Assembly: GCA_003290165.1 (NCBI GenBank)
Contig: QNQO01002090.1
Span: forward strand, 62,001-126,000
Length of the DNA stretch: 64,000 nt
Reading direction: 5' to 3'
Origin: Berberis thunbergii
Taxonomy: Eukaryota; Streptophyta; Magnoliopsida; Ranunculales; Berberidaceae
The notes under the pieces are model-generated. The model did no database searches. It saw only the letters and a program-made list of their open reading frames with translations, and had not been told where the DNA came from. A program made the position numbers and the translations under genes. Position 1 is the first letter of the stretch, and each line of letters starts with the position of its first letter. Below, one piece after another: positions 31,131 to 44,030 of the stretch.

Positions 31131-34100
31131 TTTTTTTGTCAAACACGAAGATGTTTATTAATGAAAGCAAAGAAACCAAAAAACAAAGAGAAACATTCCT
31201 ATATCAAGGAATGCCAAGACACCATGAAAGTGTCAAAATCCAAATCCCTAAACAAATTACAAGTCGAACCCATCCTCTACAGCAATTCCCTAATCTCAAT
31301 AAAGATAGAGTGCTCTGATTTGTTGAGTCCTTCAAATACCCTTTTATTTCTTTCTTTCCACACACACCACATGAGAACGTGAGGGACCCTACGCCATAAC
31401 CACTCTCATCGACGGGAATGATTAGCTTGAGACCACCAACTTAGCCAATCTAAAATGAAGCCTTTAAACATCAAACTCAAACCAAATTCTGCCAAGAAAC
31501 TGCTCCAAATGGATTTGGAGAAACAACAGTGAAGCATCAAATGACCTAGCGTCTCGTCAATTTCATTGCAAAGCACACAAAGACTCCCTGTGTTGATTCC
31601 TCTTTTCCTTAACCTATTTTTAGTCAAGATCTTCTCATGCAATACTGACCAACTAAAGATATTAATCCATCTGAGAGCATTTGTCTATCCAATAGAAGCA
31701 TAAGATTAGCGAACTCTTCTAGCTCCCCAGTATTTAGGGGTCTTCGAAAGAAAGGATCCCAAGAATTGTCGTTAGACCAAAAATGGCTCACACTCCCATA
31801 TTGATTGCTGTTAATGATAAACAACATTGGGAACAGATCCTTCAAATATTGATTACTACACCAAACATCATGCCAGAAAAAGATGAGATCACCATTTCCA
31901 CATTGAAGATAGGTGTGAGGGTAGAAGCCACTTGCGCACCGGGATATGGACTTCCACAAAGAGCATCCGTAGGAAGTGTACTTAGTTCTCTTTTCCCAAA
32001 CCCATCTATAACGCCCATATTTGTCCATAATGAGAGATCTCCATAAATTATCATTTTTTCTGCAAATCGCCAAAGCCACTTAGAAAGTAATGCAATATTG
32101 AAAGTGAGCAACTAAGGAATGCCTAAACCACTTCAAGATTTAGGGCAACAAATTTTCTCCTAGCCCACGAAATGCATCTTTCTAGAGTTATGAGTAGAAC
32201 CCCAAAGGAAATCGTGCATGATCTGTTCCATCGTGGCTGCTATTGAACAGGGAACCTTGATAAGAGACAGAATGAACACCGGGATAGAAGCTAATGTGGA
32301 TTGTACAAGAGCTAGTCTGCCTGCTTTAGAGAGAAATTTGCGTTTCCAAGACGCTAGTTTCGATTCCATCCTTTCGATCGTCTCATCCCACACAGCTTTA
32401 CTTTTGAAATCAGCCCCCAAGTCATGCCCAAGTACTTAACTGGAAGATGACCTGCAGGACAACCCAATAAACCCGTCAACTGGTGCAGATGAGGGACATC
32501 TCCAATAGGCAACACCATTGATTTGTGAAAGTTGATTTTCAGACCTGAAATAATTTTAAACCAAAGCATAATTCTTTTAAGAGCAAAAACCTGATAAGCG
32601 GAAGCATCATAAAAGAGAATAGTATCATCCGCATACTGAAGAATATAAACAGGTAGACTACCCTCCGCGACAGAAAACCCTCTGACTAGGCCAGCATCAA
32701 CCGCTTTAATAATCATTTGTGTTAAACCTTCTGCTGCTATAGTAAAAAGAAGAGGAGACAGGGGATCGCCTTGGCGCAAGCCTTTCGAGCTATTGAAAAA
32801 CCCGTGCAACTGACCATTAAATTTCAGAGAGAAATTAGTTGTAGATCTGCAAGTGTGAAGCCAATGAATCCATTTGGAGTCAAATTCCATGCGAGCCATT
32901 ACCAAATTCAAGTATCTCCAAGAGACGTTGTCAAAAGCTTTGGAGAAATCTAATTTGATAACGAGCCCTGGAACACCTTGTTTTTTCCTAGAATCAATAA
33001 TTTCATTGGCAATCAAAGGGCTATCAACCACCTATCTTCCACTGACTGCTGCACTTTGAAAAGGAGAAATGATTGAATGAATAACTATTTTCAATCTGTT
33101 AGCCAACACCTTGGCAATGATCTTATAGGCCCCATTCAAAATACTGATAAGTCTAAAATCTTTTACTGTCCGCATTCCCGCACATTTAGGAATAAGCGAG
33201 ATGATAGTGGTGTTCAACCGCCAATCAAGAAAATTCCTCGAGTTAAAATCTTCAACAACTTTCAGAAAATCAATTTTGATTACCTCCCACATTTTCAAAT
33301 AGAATACCATTGAGAAACCATCAAGACCTGGAGAAACTTCAGATTTTAGTTCTTCCATTGCCGCTCTAATTTTCATCTCCAAAAAATTATCTACCAAGGC
33401 GGTAGCCATGGACTGGGAGATAGACTTGAAGGTAATCCCCGAGAAGAAAGGTCGCAACTCCTCCTTTTCATGGAACAACTACTTGAAGTGAGATATCAAG
33501 AGTTCTCTAATATTGACTACATCCACTACCAACTCCTGGCCCATGCTAAGAGCTTCAATTGAGTTAAACAGCCTGCGTCTGTTAGCCAAGGTATGAAAAA
33601 AAATTGGACCCCTGATCCATATGATGAACTCAGTTGACTCCTGATCTGATCATCCAAAACTCCTCATCTCTTTTGGTTAATGTTGCTCACTCTTGATGTA
33701 GCTGCACTCTACAAGATCTCTCATCAGCAGTCAGGTCTCTGATCTCTTCATCAGCATCAATGTTAACAATTAAAGCAGAAATATTTTGAATACATAAATT
33801 TGTCTTACCTCAAACTTTAGTCTTCCCACTTTTGAGATTGCATCTGAGAGCCTTAAGCTTCCACCATAAACAGTAGCCAGAGTGGCCAGAGACTACGGAG
33901 TTGTTCCACCAAGCTTTCATCTCCTCTGCCAGGGTAGGGTGATCAAACTAACCATTATCAAATGAAAAAAGGCGAGTACAACCACCAACAAACGAGTTCG
34001 CAAGCAAAATCGCGTGATGGTCAGAACCTGCTGCACCCTTGAGCCATTCAACTTTATCACCAAATTTGTCAATCCAATCCATCGAAGCTAGAAATCGATC

Positions 34101-34620
34101 AAGTCGACAAAGGATAGGAAGATCTCTCTGATTTGACCATGTGAATTTTTCCCGTTTTAGACTGAAATCAGCGAGTTCCACCTCATTAATGAACTAATTG
34201 AATTTCTGCATGCTCATGAACCTCCTCCTGGATCCTTTTTTTCATTCATATGACGGACAATATTGAAGTCGCCCGCTAACACCCATGGCGATTGCACCCA
34301 ACCAACAATGTTATATAGTTCTTCTCAGAAGTGTTCTCTAAGCGAAGGATCACACGAACCATAAATGTTAGTCCCAGACCAAATTAAGTTATCCGAGATC
34401 ATTTGGAATTGAATAGAAAGGGAAAAAAAAACTTCTTTCAACACTTCCCTCATCTGCAAAAGATCAGCATCCCAAATAGCTAAAAGGTCACCCGAGCTAC
34501 CAATGGATTCCACCATAGCCCAATCAAAAGAGCTATCACCCCACAATTTTCTGATAAATTCTCTAGAGCATCTCTCCAATTTCGTTTTCTGAACGAAAAC
34601 AAGGTCTGGACGATTCTCTA
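31131..34620 (-). pseudogene. L1-type LINE ORF2 (endonuclease, reverse transcriptase, zinc-finger tail)
   Basis: Minus-strand reading, 5' to 3'. Endonuclease pieces: 'GDLLAIWDADLL', 'FTWSNQRDLPILCRLDRFL' and 'GSDHHAILL' (34579-33948). RT: 'SLIPKCAGMRTVKDFRLISI', 'GLVIKLDFSKAFDNVSW', 'GLRQGDPLSPLLF' and the catalytic 'YADDTILFYD' (33478-32354). Then 'WKRKFLSKAGRLALVQS' and 'HDFLWG', and the RVT zinc-finger-like 'CVLCNEIDETLGHLMLHC' (31406-31642). The RT core is split only by one TAG at 33032-33034. Other breaks lie near 32360, 32140, 31700 and between 33480 and 33950. The 3' end at 31131 is an A-run (T on the plus strand). Not functional now. Confidence 0.9.
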
Positions 34621-34689
34621 CAATTAATCTACGACAACCCCTTTGTCACTCAGTATTCCCGAGCCCCCTACAATTCCACGAAAGAATTT

Positions 34690-36435
34690 TGAGGTTCATG
34701 AAAGACCTTCAACCCCGGGGTTGTTGCACTTGTCCATTGCTTTGTCAGATATTGTACCCTGTGCTGCAGCTTGAATCATATCTAAAGCCCTGTTTTCACC
34801 CTGACTGAGGTCCACTCCCACTGTCAAGCCAATTTCTTTGAAAGCCGAGCGATCTGATGTTTCTTCCTTAGTCGAATGACAGTCAGAGACAGAAGGCTCC
34901 ACACTGTCATTGACCCTATAAACAATACCTGGAGACTTGTCAGAGGTCTGTTCCCTATGGAGTAGAAACCCAAGATTTTTCGTCTGTGGGACCTCGAAGC
35001 CTGGGGGAGCGCCTACGTGGTCTGGTGTAGATGAGAAACCCTCCGCATGATAAACACATAGTTTTGTAGACAAACCATGGACTTCAACACATTGTTGTGC
35101 TAGTGGCTCGAATTTCGGGGGGTAAGGGAGAGATACCGAACAATCCTGGGTCTGGTTGGAAGACTCTCCTCTTGTCAGCCCAGCAAAGGCACTACATCCT
35201 TTAAGTTCTATCTACCCTGCTTTGTTGGTTGAGCTTGATTTGTTGGATCTCTTTTGAAGCATGAACCTAGATCTGGTGGGAAAAACTGAAAAATTGGCCC
35301 ATTCAGCGGCTCTATCACGCTGTGCTTTCCTAGCCAGCTTTCGATCCCTGCGAGCCTGCATAGACATCTTGGTCAAAAGGGGGTCCAAGTTGAAGACATC
35401 TTCTTCCACCGCTTCTAAAACCTGCCAATAATTGCCAGATGTCTGTTGATCATTAGACTTGGCCAAATTATGTTCTGAAAGAGACTTGGGCCCTTTTCCA
35501 GGTGAAGGCCCAACAATACATTTTCCTTTATCCTGCTAAGATGGACGAGCTGAGTCAGACATCGAGTTACCAAGTTTACCCACTGAAACGACACTAGAAG
35601 CAAGGGAATGGGGAAGCGTTGGGTATTGCTGGGGAGACTGATCATTCAATGTCGGTAACCTAGGAGGCGGGTCGTATGCTTCGCATGAGGTCACGTGTGG
35701 AGAGTTAGCGAAGACCAAGAAAGTTGTGTGTCCAAACAGAAGAGCAACAGGTGTCCACTGAATCACTGACTCAGGAAACTCTATCAACGACCTTGCAAGA
35801 TTATTTCTTGCAACGAGATCTGGAGGAAGATGATTGCCCCATACTTGGGACAAGAAATCAATGGGAGAGTCTCAATGAATAGAGGTTGCTGCAATGGGGC
35901 CCTTACTGGCAATAGAGGTAGGGCTCACACTGGAGGGATTAGTGGCCACTACTTCCACAAAGGTTCTGTTGCGCAAGGGTGGGACAACACTAATATCTGG
36001 CAGTGTTGAGACCCCATCTCTTCTAAATTGCTGCTTAGGATAAGGTTGAGGCACCTTATTTAAAACCATCTCCTTCATAGCTTGGGCGAGTTGTTTTCAG
36101 CCTGTCCCTTCCACGCCAGCTGGCACCCTAAGAGTTTTGGACCCTAAACCCCAACCCACCAAAATAGAAAGGAAGATTCCTTTTTTATTGACCTCTTTCA
36201 CCATCATAACTCATCTATTGTTGATTTTCCAACTGGCTGAGAAAGCATTAGAGCCTGGTTCCACAGCTTACTTAAGCTGAAACTCAATCCATTCTCCCAT
36301 CTGCAATTCAACAAAAACTTTGATTCTAGCCCTCAAGCTCGATTCAAGTAACAACAAATCTCCTCTTGACTTTCGAATCCCAAATTATTTCCCATCAATT
36401 TTCAACAAACGGAGATTTTCTTCTTTGAACTCCAT
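34690..36435 (-). pseudogene. LINE ORF1 (gag-like)
   Basis: ATG at 36435 starts 'MEFKEENLRLLKIDGK', then a stop. It is followed by 'SLRARIKVFVELQMGEWIE', 'ILVGWGLGSKTLRVPAG', 'MKEMVLNKVPQPYP' (36078 down) and further broken segments down to 34696. Composition and place upstream of ORF2 fit the RNA-binding ORF1 of plant L1 elements. I see no intact CCHC knuckle. Multiple stops and frameshifts. Confidence 0.7.
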
Positions 36436-36594
36436 CTCTCCCAAGATTTAGCACAAAATTACAAACATACAAGCACAATTTCACCAGCATACAAGCATCA
36501 TAGCAATACGAAGATTAGAAATAACTGAAAGATCTTAATTTTTGGCAAAAAAATTGCCAAATTTGTTCCAAAGTCTAAGAAAGAGCTCACCGTC

Positions 36595-37153
36595 ATCACA
36601 AGCCCTCGGTCACCACCGTCAAGCCCTCGGTCACCACTGTCAAGCCCCGGTGATGGCAGATCGAGAAGAAGGATGAGGCTCACCAGCCTGTCGAAAACCA
36701 CTTCACCTTCGAAAACCACTCACCCCACCTCACCTCACCTTCAAAAACCACCTCACCTGCGAGATCCCCCTCACCGTCGAAAACCACCTCAACTTCGAAA
36801 ACCACTGACGAAAACCACCTCAACACTGTTGAAAACCACCTCGCCTTCGAAAACCACCTCCCCTTTGAAAACCACTGTCGAAAACACCAACTCACATTCG
36901 AAAACCCCCTCACCACTGCAAGATCCCACTGTCGAAAACCCCTTGTGAGATCCCACTGTCAAAAACCCCCTGTCGAAAACCCCCAGCGAGATCCCACTGT
37001 CGAAAACCCCCTCCCCACTGCGAGATCCCCCTCACCTTCGAAAACCACTGTCGAAAACCACCCTCACTGTGCAAGAAACTGACTGTCGAAAACCGCCCTC
37101 ACTGTGCAAAGAGACTCATTGTCGAAAACCACCCTCCCTGTCGAAAACCAACC
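36595..37153 (-). repeat. Minisatellite in the LINE 5' leader
   Basis: About twenty variable units built on 'gtcgaaaaccacctcacc', alternating with 'tgcgagatccccctcacc' variants. On the LINE strand this is a G-rich run just upstream of ORF1. Tandem repeats in LINE leaders often carry promoter activity; that role is inferred. Confidence 0.8.
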
Positions 37154-38048
37154 TTGGTGGATAGTTCTTTAAAAAAATTACACGAAATTGTTTATCGACA
37201 TTAATCTAGATTTAAAAATCAATTGTGATCATAACTATTTTTCTTGCACCAAGATTCTCTAAATCATCACAAACCAAAAATTTGATAAAGATAATTATCA
37301 TTCATTGAATCATGCATGGAGTGTTTCGAAAAGGATTGGGAGTATCATCCTTGGCAGGAGGTTCATGTGGCTAAGAATCCAACATGAAACAGAGCATTGG
37401 TTCAAAACGATCGGAGGTTCGATCTCGCTCAGTACAATTTTGAGGTATTTTTCATTATGCCAACTAGAGGTATTGAGACTAGAAGTCCATTCTATCCATT
37501 CCATATAGACTCCGACTGCGATATATGCTAGATATACCTCCTCTATCAACTTAAATTTTTAGAGAAGTTGGCAATTTAACACTTACCGTTAAAATAAATG
37601 AAAACGAGAAAAAAAAAAGTGATATTATTGAATTGATGATAAGAATAAATAATAAGTGTTTTTCTCGTGATATCCAATAACTTACCAACCACCTTCTCAG
37701 TTTTTTTTTTCCTAGCTAGCTAGTTCACATGATGAGACAAGTTTGCCTTCTCATCAAACATATCTCATCATCGAGTAAGTCTAGGCAGCAAGAAGTATCA
37801 ATCATTCTTTGATCAGGATTGGATTTTATGTTTTGCCCATTTTCTTTCAAACACAACCACAGACATCTAAAACACTTCCACTGTTTACATCTTTAAAACA
37901 CTTCCTCTGTTTGTTTGTTTTATTTTTTATTTAATTTTTTTTCCTAGACAGCTGGTTCACATGTTGAGACAAGTTTGCCTCCACATCAAACATATCTCAT
38001 CTTCTCTGTCTTTTTCCAAGTTGGTAGTCATCTATCTCTTCATGGCTT
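37154..38048. other. Spacer with a short direct repeat
   Basis: No credible gene. 37722-37775 and 37951-38005 are two copies of a ~55-bp stretch ('ggttcacatg.tgagacaag' then 'aaacatatctcatc'). It precedes the larger tandem duplication. Confidence 0.5.
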
Positions 38049-38523
38049 GAACAGAGAAAAGTGAACTTACCATGTACACTCCCATTCAATGTAGTATGCT
38101 GAAATGAATTTGCATTATCTGTCTCATATGTGAATGAATGAAGTATCAGCAATTTCATCAAACAACTCTTAGTGGGACTTGCCCATACGGATCTAGGTGG
38201 TCAAATAGGGACACTTGCCCTCACTGATTTTTGAGTTTTTTGATTTTTGTTTTTTGTTTTTTTTTTCGATTTGTTAATCATGCAACACTAAACAGAGAAA
38301 AGTGAACTTACCATGTACACTCCCATTCAATGTATTATGCTGAAATGAATTTGCTTATCTGTCTCATGTGTGACTGAATGAAGTATCAGCAATTTCATCA
38401 AACAACTCTTAGTGGGACTTGCCCATACGGATCTAGGTGGTCGACTGGGAAACTTTTGACTTTTGAGTTTTTTGTTTTGTTTTTTTTTTTTTTTTTTTTT
38501 GATTTGTCAATCATGCAACACTA
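38049..38523. repeat. ~237-bp tandem duplication
   Basis: 38049-38290 and 38291-38523 are close copies, each running from 'cagagaaaagtgaacttacc' through 'acttgcccatacggatctag' to a T-run and 'caatcatgcaacacta'. The few differences are single bases and T-run length, so the duplication is recent. Confidence 0.9.
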
Positions 38524-38960
38524 ACAATGACATTTCATTCCACCCCTTTCTCTCTCTCTCTCTCTCTCTCTATGTTTTGTGCGACGCTGACCACTCCATT
38601 TTTCTTGTACGCTCCCTTTATTTGTTTACTGTGAAATAGACAATTGTCCCACCTCCTTTTCTCTTTGTCAATTTTAATAAAAATTATGTTAATGTAATTA
38701 ATTATTATATTATCATTAATTAACTATACTTATCACTCTCCCCTCCCCCCCCCCCCTCACTACTTTGACGATGAAGCTGTTAAAATTATTGTTTTGATAT
38801 GGAATATCAAGCCCTTGTTGATTTGTTATTAAAACCTCTATAAAAGATTTTCATATTCTTTTTAAAGAGACAACCTCTTACTTACACACCAATTTTGAGA
38901 AATGTTCTTATTTTTTTTTATACCACCACTTTTGGTAAAGCACACGACCACCATCTGTTT
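38524..38960. other. Spacer with simple repeats
   Basis: Contains a CT microsatellite (about 38549-38572) and a short C-run (38744-38757). No gene or transposon end recognised. Confidence 0.5.
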
Positions 38961-39473
38961 TACGTGTATTTTGTGTATAATGTAGAAATTCAAGTATTAA
39001 TCATCAAATATGCACAAAATGACACAATAAAGCTAAGTTCAACAACAAAGTCTATTGGAAGATAACACATTCATTACCAATGATTTTCAAACCCAAGGTC
39101 TATAAAGTCAAGCCCACAAAGCACCATCATCTATGGATCTCGAAAATATTATTTGAATATTTGAACACCCACATGGCAACTTCATCTAGCCAAAATGAAT
39201 CTCTACATATTTCACCATCCATTCTCCAACATATTCCCTTATTTTTATTTTTATTTATTCTTATTTTATTCTACCATATTCTTTTATATATATATTTTTT
39301 TTAATCCACCATATTTTTTCCTTATTTTATTTCACCACCCATTCTAGCATCTCACACTTCTTCACCTATAAATACCCCATGCTTGAAGTATACTTGAAGA
39401 AAGGAAGAAAACCAAAGAGTTTTATTGAGAGTAGTTGTGATATAGAGTTTAGAAAGAAATAAGTAGAAGGAAA

Positions 39474-42066
39474 GCGACGGCAGCGAGAGAGGGGTTTCAC
39501 GAGAGAGGGAGACGGGTTTCGAGTGTCGAGCGCAGATAGGGCTTTCGGGTGTCGAGTGCAGAGAAGGGTTTCGCGATTCGCGAAAGAGGGAGAGGGGTTT
39601 CGCGAGAGAAGGAGCAGGGTTCGACCGCTAGGGAGGGGTTTCGCGAGATAGGGCTTACAGAGAAGGTCAAGTTTCGCGCAGAGAGCGCCAGCGCCGCCGT
39701 CTGTCGCGTGGGGTTGACGCTCGACTCGCCGCCTTCACCGCCGCCGACTCGCCTCCACCGTTTGTCGCGTGTAGCAGGCTGACAGCTGGACTGGATTGGG
39801 CTGTGTTCTTGATGTGATGTCGGCTTCTCCAGCCGCTATCCCTTTTCCCGGGGGACCGGTGGAAGGGGCGGTCAAGCCATCCTTCACCCAAATCTTGGGT
39901 AAAATTCTGGTTGACGAAGTTGCGGATATACATGTAGAAGGTACTCGATTCCGCAAAGATGGACCCCCAACAATCGGCATCACGGCTTTGGATGAAGTAC
40001 GTGGAGAGGCGTTCATGGAACAGCACGTGATTGTTTTAAAATTCTCTAGCTATAGACCAACATTGGCAGATATTCGAGATTCGATACACAGGACATGGGG
40101 AATTCTAGGCGATTTTTTCGCTTGGTTTGCTTGATCAACGTCACGTGTTAGTCCGCCTTCAATCTGAGGTGGAAGCAAAGAAAGTTTTGTCAAGGGATTC
40201 TTTTTGATTGGTGGAGTTCGTTTCAAAGCCTTCCTTTGGCATGCTGGATTCAGTTTGAAGGAGGACCCGATCTCGGTGCCTTTGTGGGTAGAGTTGTCTA
40301 ACCTACCTTTGCATTTATTTCATCATCCTTTCTTGAAAGCAATTGTGAATTCTTTTGGTGGTTTTTTGCGAATGAATGATCATACTAGATGCCTATCACG
40401 CCCGAGTTTTGCCCGTGTTTGCGTGGAGATGACTTTGGCAGAACCTTTACCAAATAGAGTTTGGATTGATAGGGCTAATAATAGGGGTTTCTGGCAGAAG
40501 ATTGAATATCCAGGCTTCAAATACTGTGCATTTTGTTCATTGATAGGGCATCAGGAGGAGTTTTCTAGGAAAAAGTTAGGTCTTAAGGGTGGTTGGAGAG
40601 CCCCTGACCTAGCTCAAGCAGAGAAGGGCAATGCCAAACCCAAGGTCGAAACCAAAATTATAAAGCAACAGTATGTTCCTATTGCCAAAAAAGAGAAATT
40701 GCCCACTCTAGAAGTGGGTACGAGTGGTGTAAAGAATAGGCAAGGTGTGGAGATTAAGGAGTAATTTGGTGTTCAGAGACAAGTGGCCAATGATCTGGTT
40801 AAATTGGTGCTGTCAAATAATTTTGCGCCACTAACGGAGGATGTTGAGGAAGTGGTGTGTGATCAAGCGGATAAGCAATTGGTTGGGAAGGAAACGGCTC
40901 ATGATATTGCCGAGGTTGTTCCAGAAACTACGGAGGAATGCTTACTTGAGGCAGGGTATACAGCTTCGGAGATTGAAAATGTATGTGGAAAACAAGCAAT
41001 GACATTAAATCAGGAGGATGCGGTCAATTCAGGGGCACTGAGTAGTCGTTTGGACGACACGAACATATACAATAATAACAGTCCTATAGTTCTTCAACTG
41101 TCAACGTCACAAGGAGCGGCCAGTGTTTCGACTGGAGTTGTTTCGATTGGGAAGGATGCTCCAGGTCTTCAGCGAGCAAACATGATCATGTCGCCACAGC
41201 GAGAGGCTCCAGGGATGCAGCACGTTGACAATCCAAGGAGTGAAGAGATTGGTCACTCTGGTTCTAAAACAGAGTGCATTTCGCCCAATACAGGGGACGT
41301 TGCGATAGAAACATGGTGTGTCCTCAGTTCGCCACTTTCAGAGCAGGCATCACTCAGAGCAGAAAATGCAGGGTCATTTCCAGTGCTCGCAGTTAGTAGT
41401 TCTAGGACAAATGGAGAACATCATATTGAACCCGGTGATGTTGGAATTCAGTCGGCACAATTGGTTTCCGTTACTCATATGGGGGGGACACCTCGGTGCT
41501 ACTAGCACAGAGATAGGGGATGCTATGCAGGGTCAGCAAGTGCAGGAACCCTTGGATGATGACTTTCAGTCTTTGGTCAGGTTAAAGAGACATTTTGACA
41601 AATACGCTATCAAAACTTCCCCGGATTATAAAAGAGTTGGAGACAACTTGAATAAGGCTATATCTTTGTTCAGATAAAATAGGCTACTTCGACCGCCGAA
41701 ATTGAATCTCGATTCACTCGAAAGTACTAGCAAGGATATAGTAATGAAGTTAACTCATAATCTGAGCTAGGTCCACAAGCAGCAATCAGTGATTTGGATT
41801 TAGGGGCTATGTCAGACGGAAAGATGAATAAGAGGCGTCACACCAAAGATATCAGCATTTGTCCACGAAAATTCAATAGAACTAGGAAAGAAAACAAAAG
41901 GTACAAAGACTGAGTTATTGTCTAGGCTTGTATTGGTGAATCATATCTTTTGTGCGAGTTTTTTTAGTTATCCCTATAGGGTCAGTCATGTAGCCTTTGG
42001 GCGTAGATTTTTAAATGAATAAAATGGGTCAACATCTCAATTTGATTAAAAAAAAAAAAAAAAAAG
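39474..42066 (+). mobile_element. LINE lacking ORF2
   Basis: Inserted in LTR copy B between 'gtagaaggaaa' (39463-39473) and 'gtagagggaaa' (42067-42077), an 11-bp target duplication with one difference, and ends in an A-run (about 42049-42065). It has a GC-rich leader with repeated 'gggtttcgcgagaga' motifs (39474-39790), an ORF1 region and a 3' tail, but no endonuclease or RT. Confidence 0.88.
39826..41680 (+). pseudogene. LINE ORF1 (DUF4283-like domain and CCHC knuckle)
   Basis: 'MSASPAAIPFPGGPVEG' starts the first segment, which runs to 40134. After a frameshift come 'GGVRFKAFLWHAGFSL', 'VPLWVELSNLPLHLF' and 'RVCVEMTLAEPLPNRVWI' (DUF4283-like), then a knuckle 'CAFCSLIGHQEEFS' whose last Cys is Ser. 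A long acidic/Ser-rich region (40783-41505) and a last short frame to 41677 ('DDDFQSLVRLKRHFDKYA') follow. In active LINEs this protein binds the element's RNA. Three frame breaks; non-functional. Confidence 0.8.
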
Positions 42067-42832
42067 GTAGAGGGAAATCCTAGAGCTTATCTTGTTTGGC
42101 GAACATCCCACCTTAGGGTGTGGGTGAGCCCATGAGAGGATAGCTCCAAATTGGTTATCTTTTAGCTTAGTACATTTCAAAGTTTATGTATTAGAGAAAC
42201 AAGTAGTTAGATTGATCTTGTAACTTGATTATATCATAAACCAATGAGGTAAGTTAGATGTTTTGTGTTTCACAATTTGAATATTGTTCTTGTTTTTTTC
42301 TTCTACTTCTTAAGTTTAAGATTAGATAAGTTTTTATCATTGTAATTTCTCTAACAAACTCCTACTTATAATGTTTAAGTATTATTAGTCTAAGTTTCAT
42401 TTTGATTTGTTAGATATTTGGTGTTTCATTGAAGTATGGATTCCTTGTATTCTTTTAAATTCACATTTGATTCTTAGATTACTCATATAATTAAAGCTTG
42501 AAATCAATTTGCTCATAAAATCATATTATTCGTCCTAAGGTAAGATAAGAATCTACTTTAGGATGTGTTAATGAATTTAGAATGATTAATCTAAGAGTGA
42601 CCTAATGGTGTCATCTAATCATAATGTTAAACCCAAAGCCCTAACTTTCACATTTAGGTTTTATTTTACATGTTTATTTTAAATACTTCAACGATCACTT
42701 GTTTTCTAACTAGGTTAAGTTTCAAAAGAGATTTGAAGATTAGTTTTTTTTTTAACTTTATAGTTCTCCTTGTGGGATTCGACCAATAAATAACCGTGCG
42801 CTTGCGGTATGATTTGAGATTTATCACTTATT

Positions 42833-44030
42833 TGATAAGCTTATAAATAAGACATTTTATGCTCCTAAATATACAATTAAGTCCAATTATCTAATATAAT
42901 TATCTCATTACATGTATTTGTGTATTTTGTATAAATTCAAGCAATAATCTCAAATCATACACAAAGTGACACAATAAAGTTAAGACCAACAGCTAGAAAA
43001 GTCCATTGGAAGTTCAAATATTCATTGTCAAAAATCAAAGATTTTCAAGCCCAAATATCCACAAAATATCCTCATCTACGGATCTCGAGAAAATCAACTT
43101 GAAAATATGGACATCCACATGGAAATTTTATCATAGCCACAAAATCTCTACAAACTTCATCATCCATTCTCTCATTTGTACTTCATCACTTTTACACTCC
43201 ACCTTATTTCACTTTTACACTCTTCCATATCTTTGCTTTATTCCATCACTTTTACACTCTACCTTATTTCACTCGAAAACTCCATCTTTCACTCCTACTT
43301 CACTTATAAATACCCCACACATAATCACACTTGAAGGAGACTAAGAAATATCTTAAGATGAGAGAAATTTGGAGTTAGAGATTGAGCATTTTGGAGTTTA
43401 TTGTTGTAAGTTTTTGCAGTTTTTCTTTATATTTATGTTTATCACCATGAGTGACCAAGGGTATACCATGTGTGGCTAAACTTTACCTTAGGGCGTGGAA
43501 AAACCCCATGGGAGGATGACCTCATTTAGGTCCTCTTAGTTTGGTTGTTTTAATATCTCACGTACTTAGAACTTGTGTAATGTTAGCTTTTAGGATTTTC
43601 AACCGAACCGATGGTTTGGTTTTTCACCTAAACCGTAAACCAAACCAACTTTGGTCGGTTTCAAAAAGTTCAAACCGAACCGACCATTAACAAAATCGAA
43701 CCGAATTGAATATAATTTATGCAAATCGTAATCGAATCAAACATGCTAAAATCGGAATAAAACCGAACCGACAGACTATTTTAAAAATATTATAATATTT
43801 TTATGTAAAATATATATTATTTATCATATATTCGGTCGATTCGGTTTTGTCAGTTAAAATCACACCGAAAACCGAATCGACTACTTCGGTTTTGAATTCT
43901 TTAAAACCAAACCGAATTTAAACCGAACCGATTGGTTCGATTTTGATCGATTCGGTCGGTTTAATCGGGTTGGTCGTCGGTTTTTTGTTCAACCCTATTA
44001 GCTTTGTTTAGTGAATTTGGTTTAATCTCT
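42833..44030 (+). mobile_element. LTR copy C (5' part of a related subfamily), with hAT MITE
   Basis: Begins 'tgataagcttataaataag', aligning to 'tgatagccttataaatgat' at 6783, and is most like copy E. It has 'tataaataccccaca' near 43310. It breaks off near 44030 within 'ggtttaatctcta', before the second half seen in E. Confidence 0.75.
43591..43997. mobile_element. hAT-type AACCG MITE in LTR copy C
   Basis: Ends 'taggattttcaaccg' and 'ttgttcaacccta', with exact 8-bp duplication 'ttagcttt' (43583-43590, 43998-44005). Same family as 6921-7355 and at the same LTR site as 46162-46519. Confidence 0.88.

Larger units (their letters stand above)
38961..42826 (+). mobile_element. LTR copy B (5' truncated), carrying a LINE
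   Basis: Matches the solo LTR at 6783-8604 from 'tacgtgtattttgtgtataa' onward and ends 'gatttgagatttatca'. The first ~90 bp of the LTR are absent. It has the same TATA motif near 39368. At 39474-42066 a LINE interrupts it. The hAT MITE of the 6783 copy is not present here. Confidence 0.85.

Noticed and set aside
36673..36948. Ser/Thr/Pro-rich ORF on the plus strand
   Set aside because: A translation of the LINE leader minisatellite on the antisense strand.
37305..37549. Overlapping ORFs on both strands near 37300-37550
   Set aside because: Short, mutually antisense and without recognisable motifs; probably chance.
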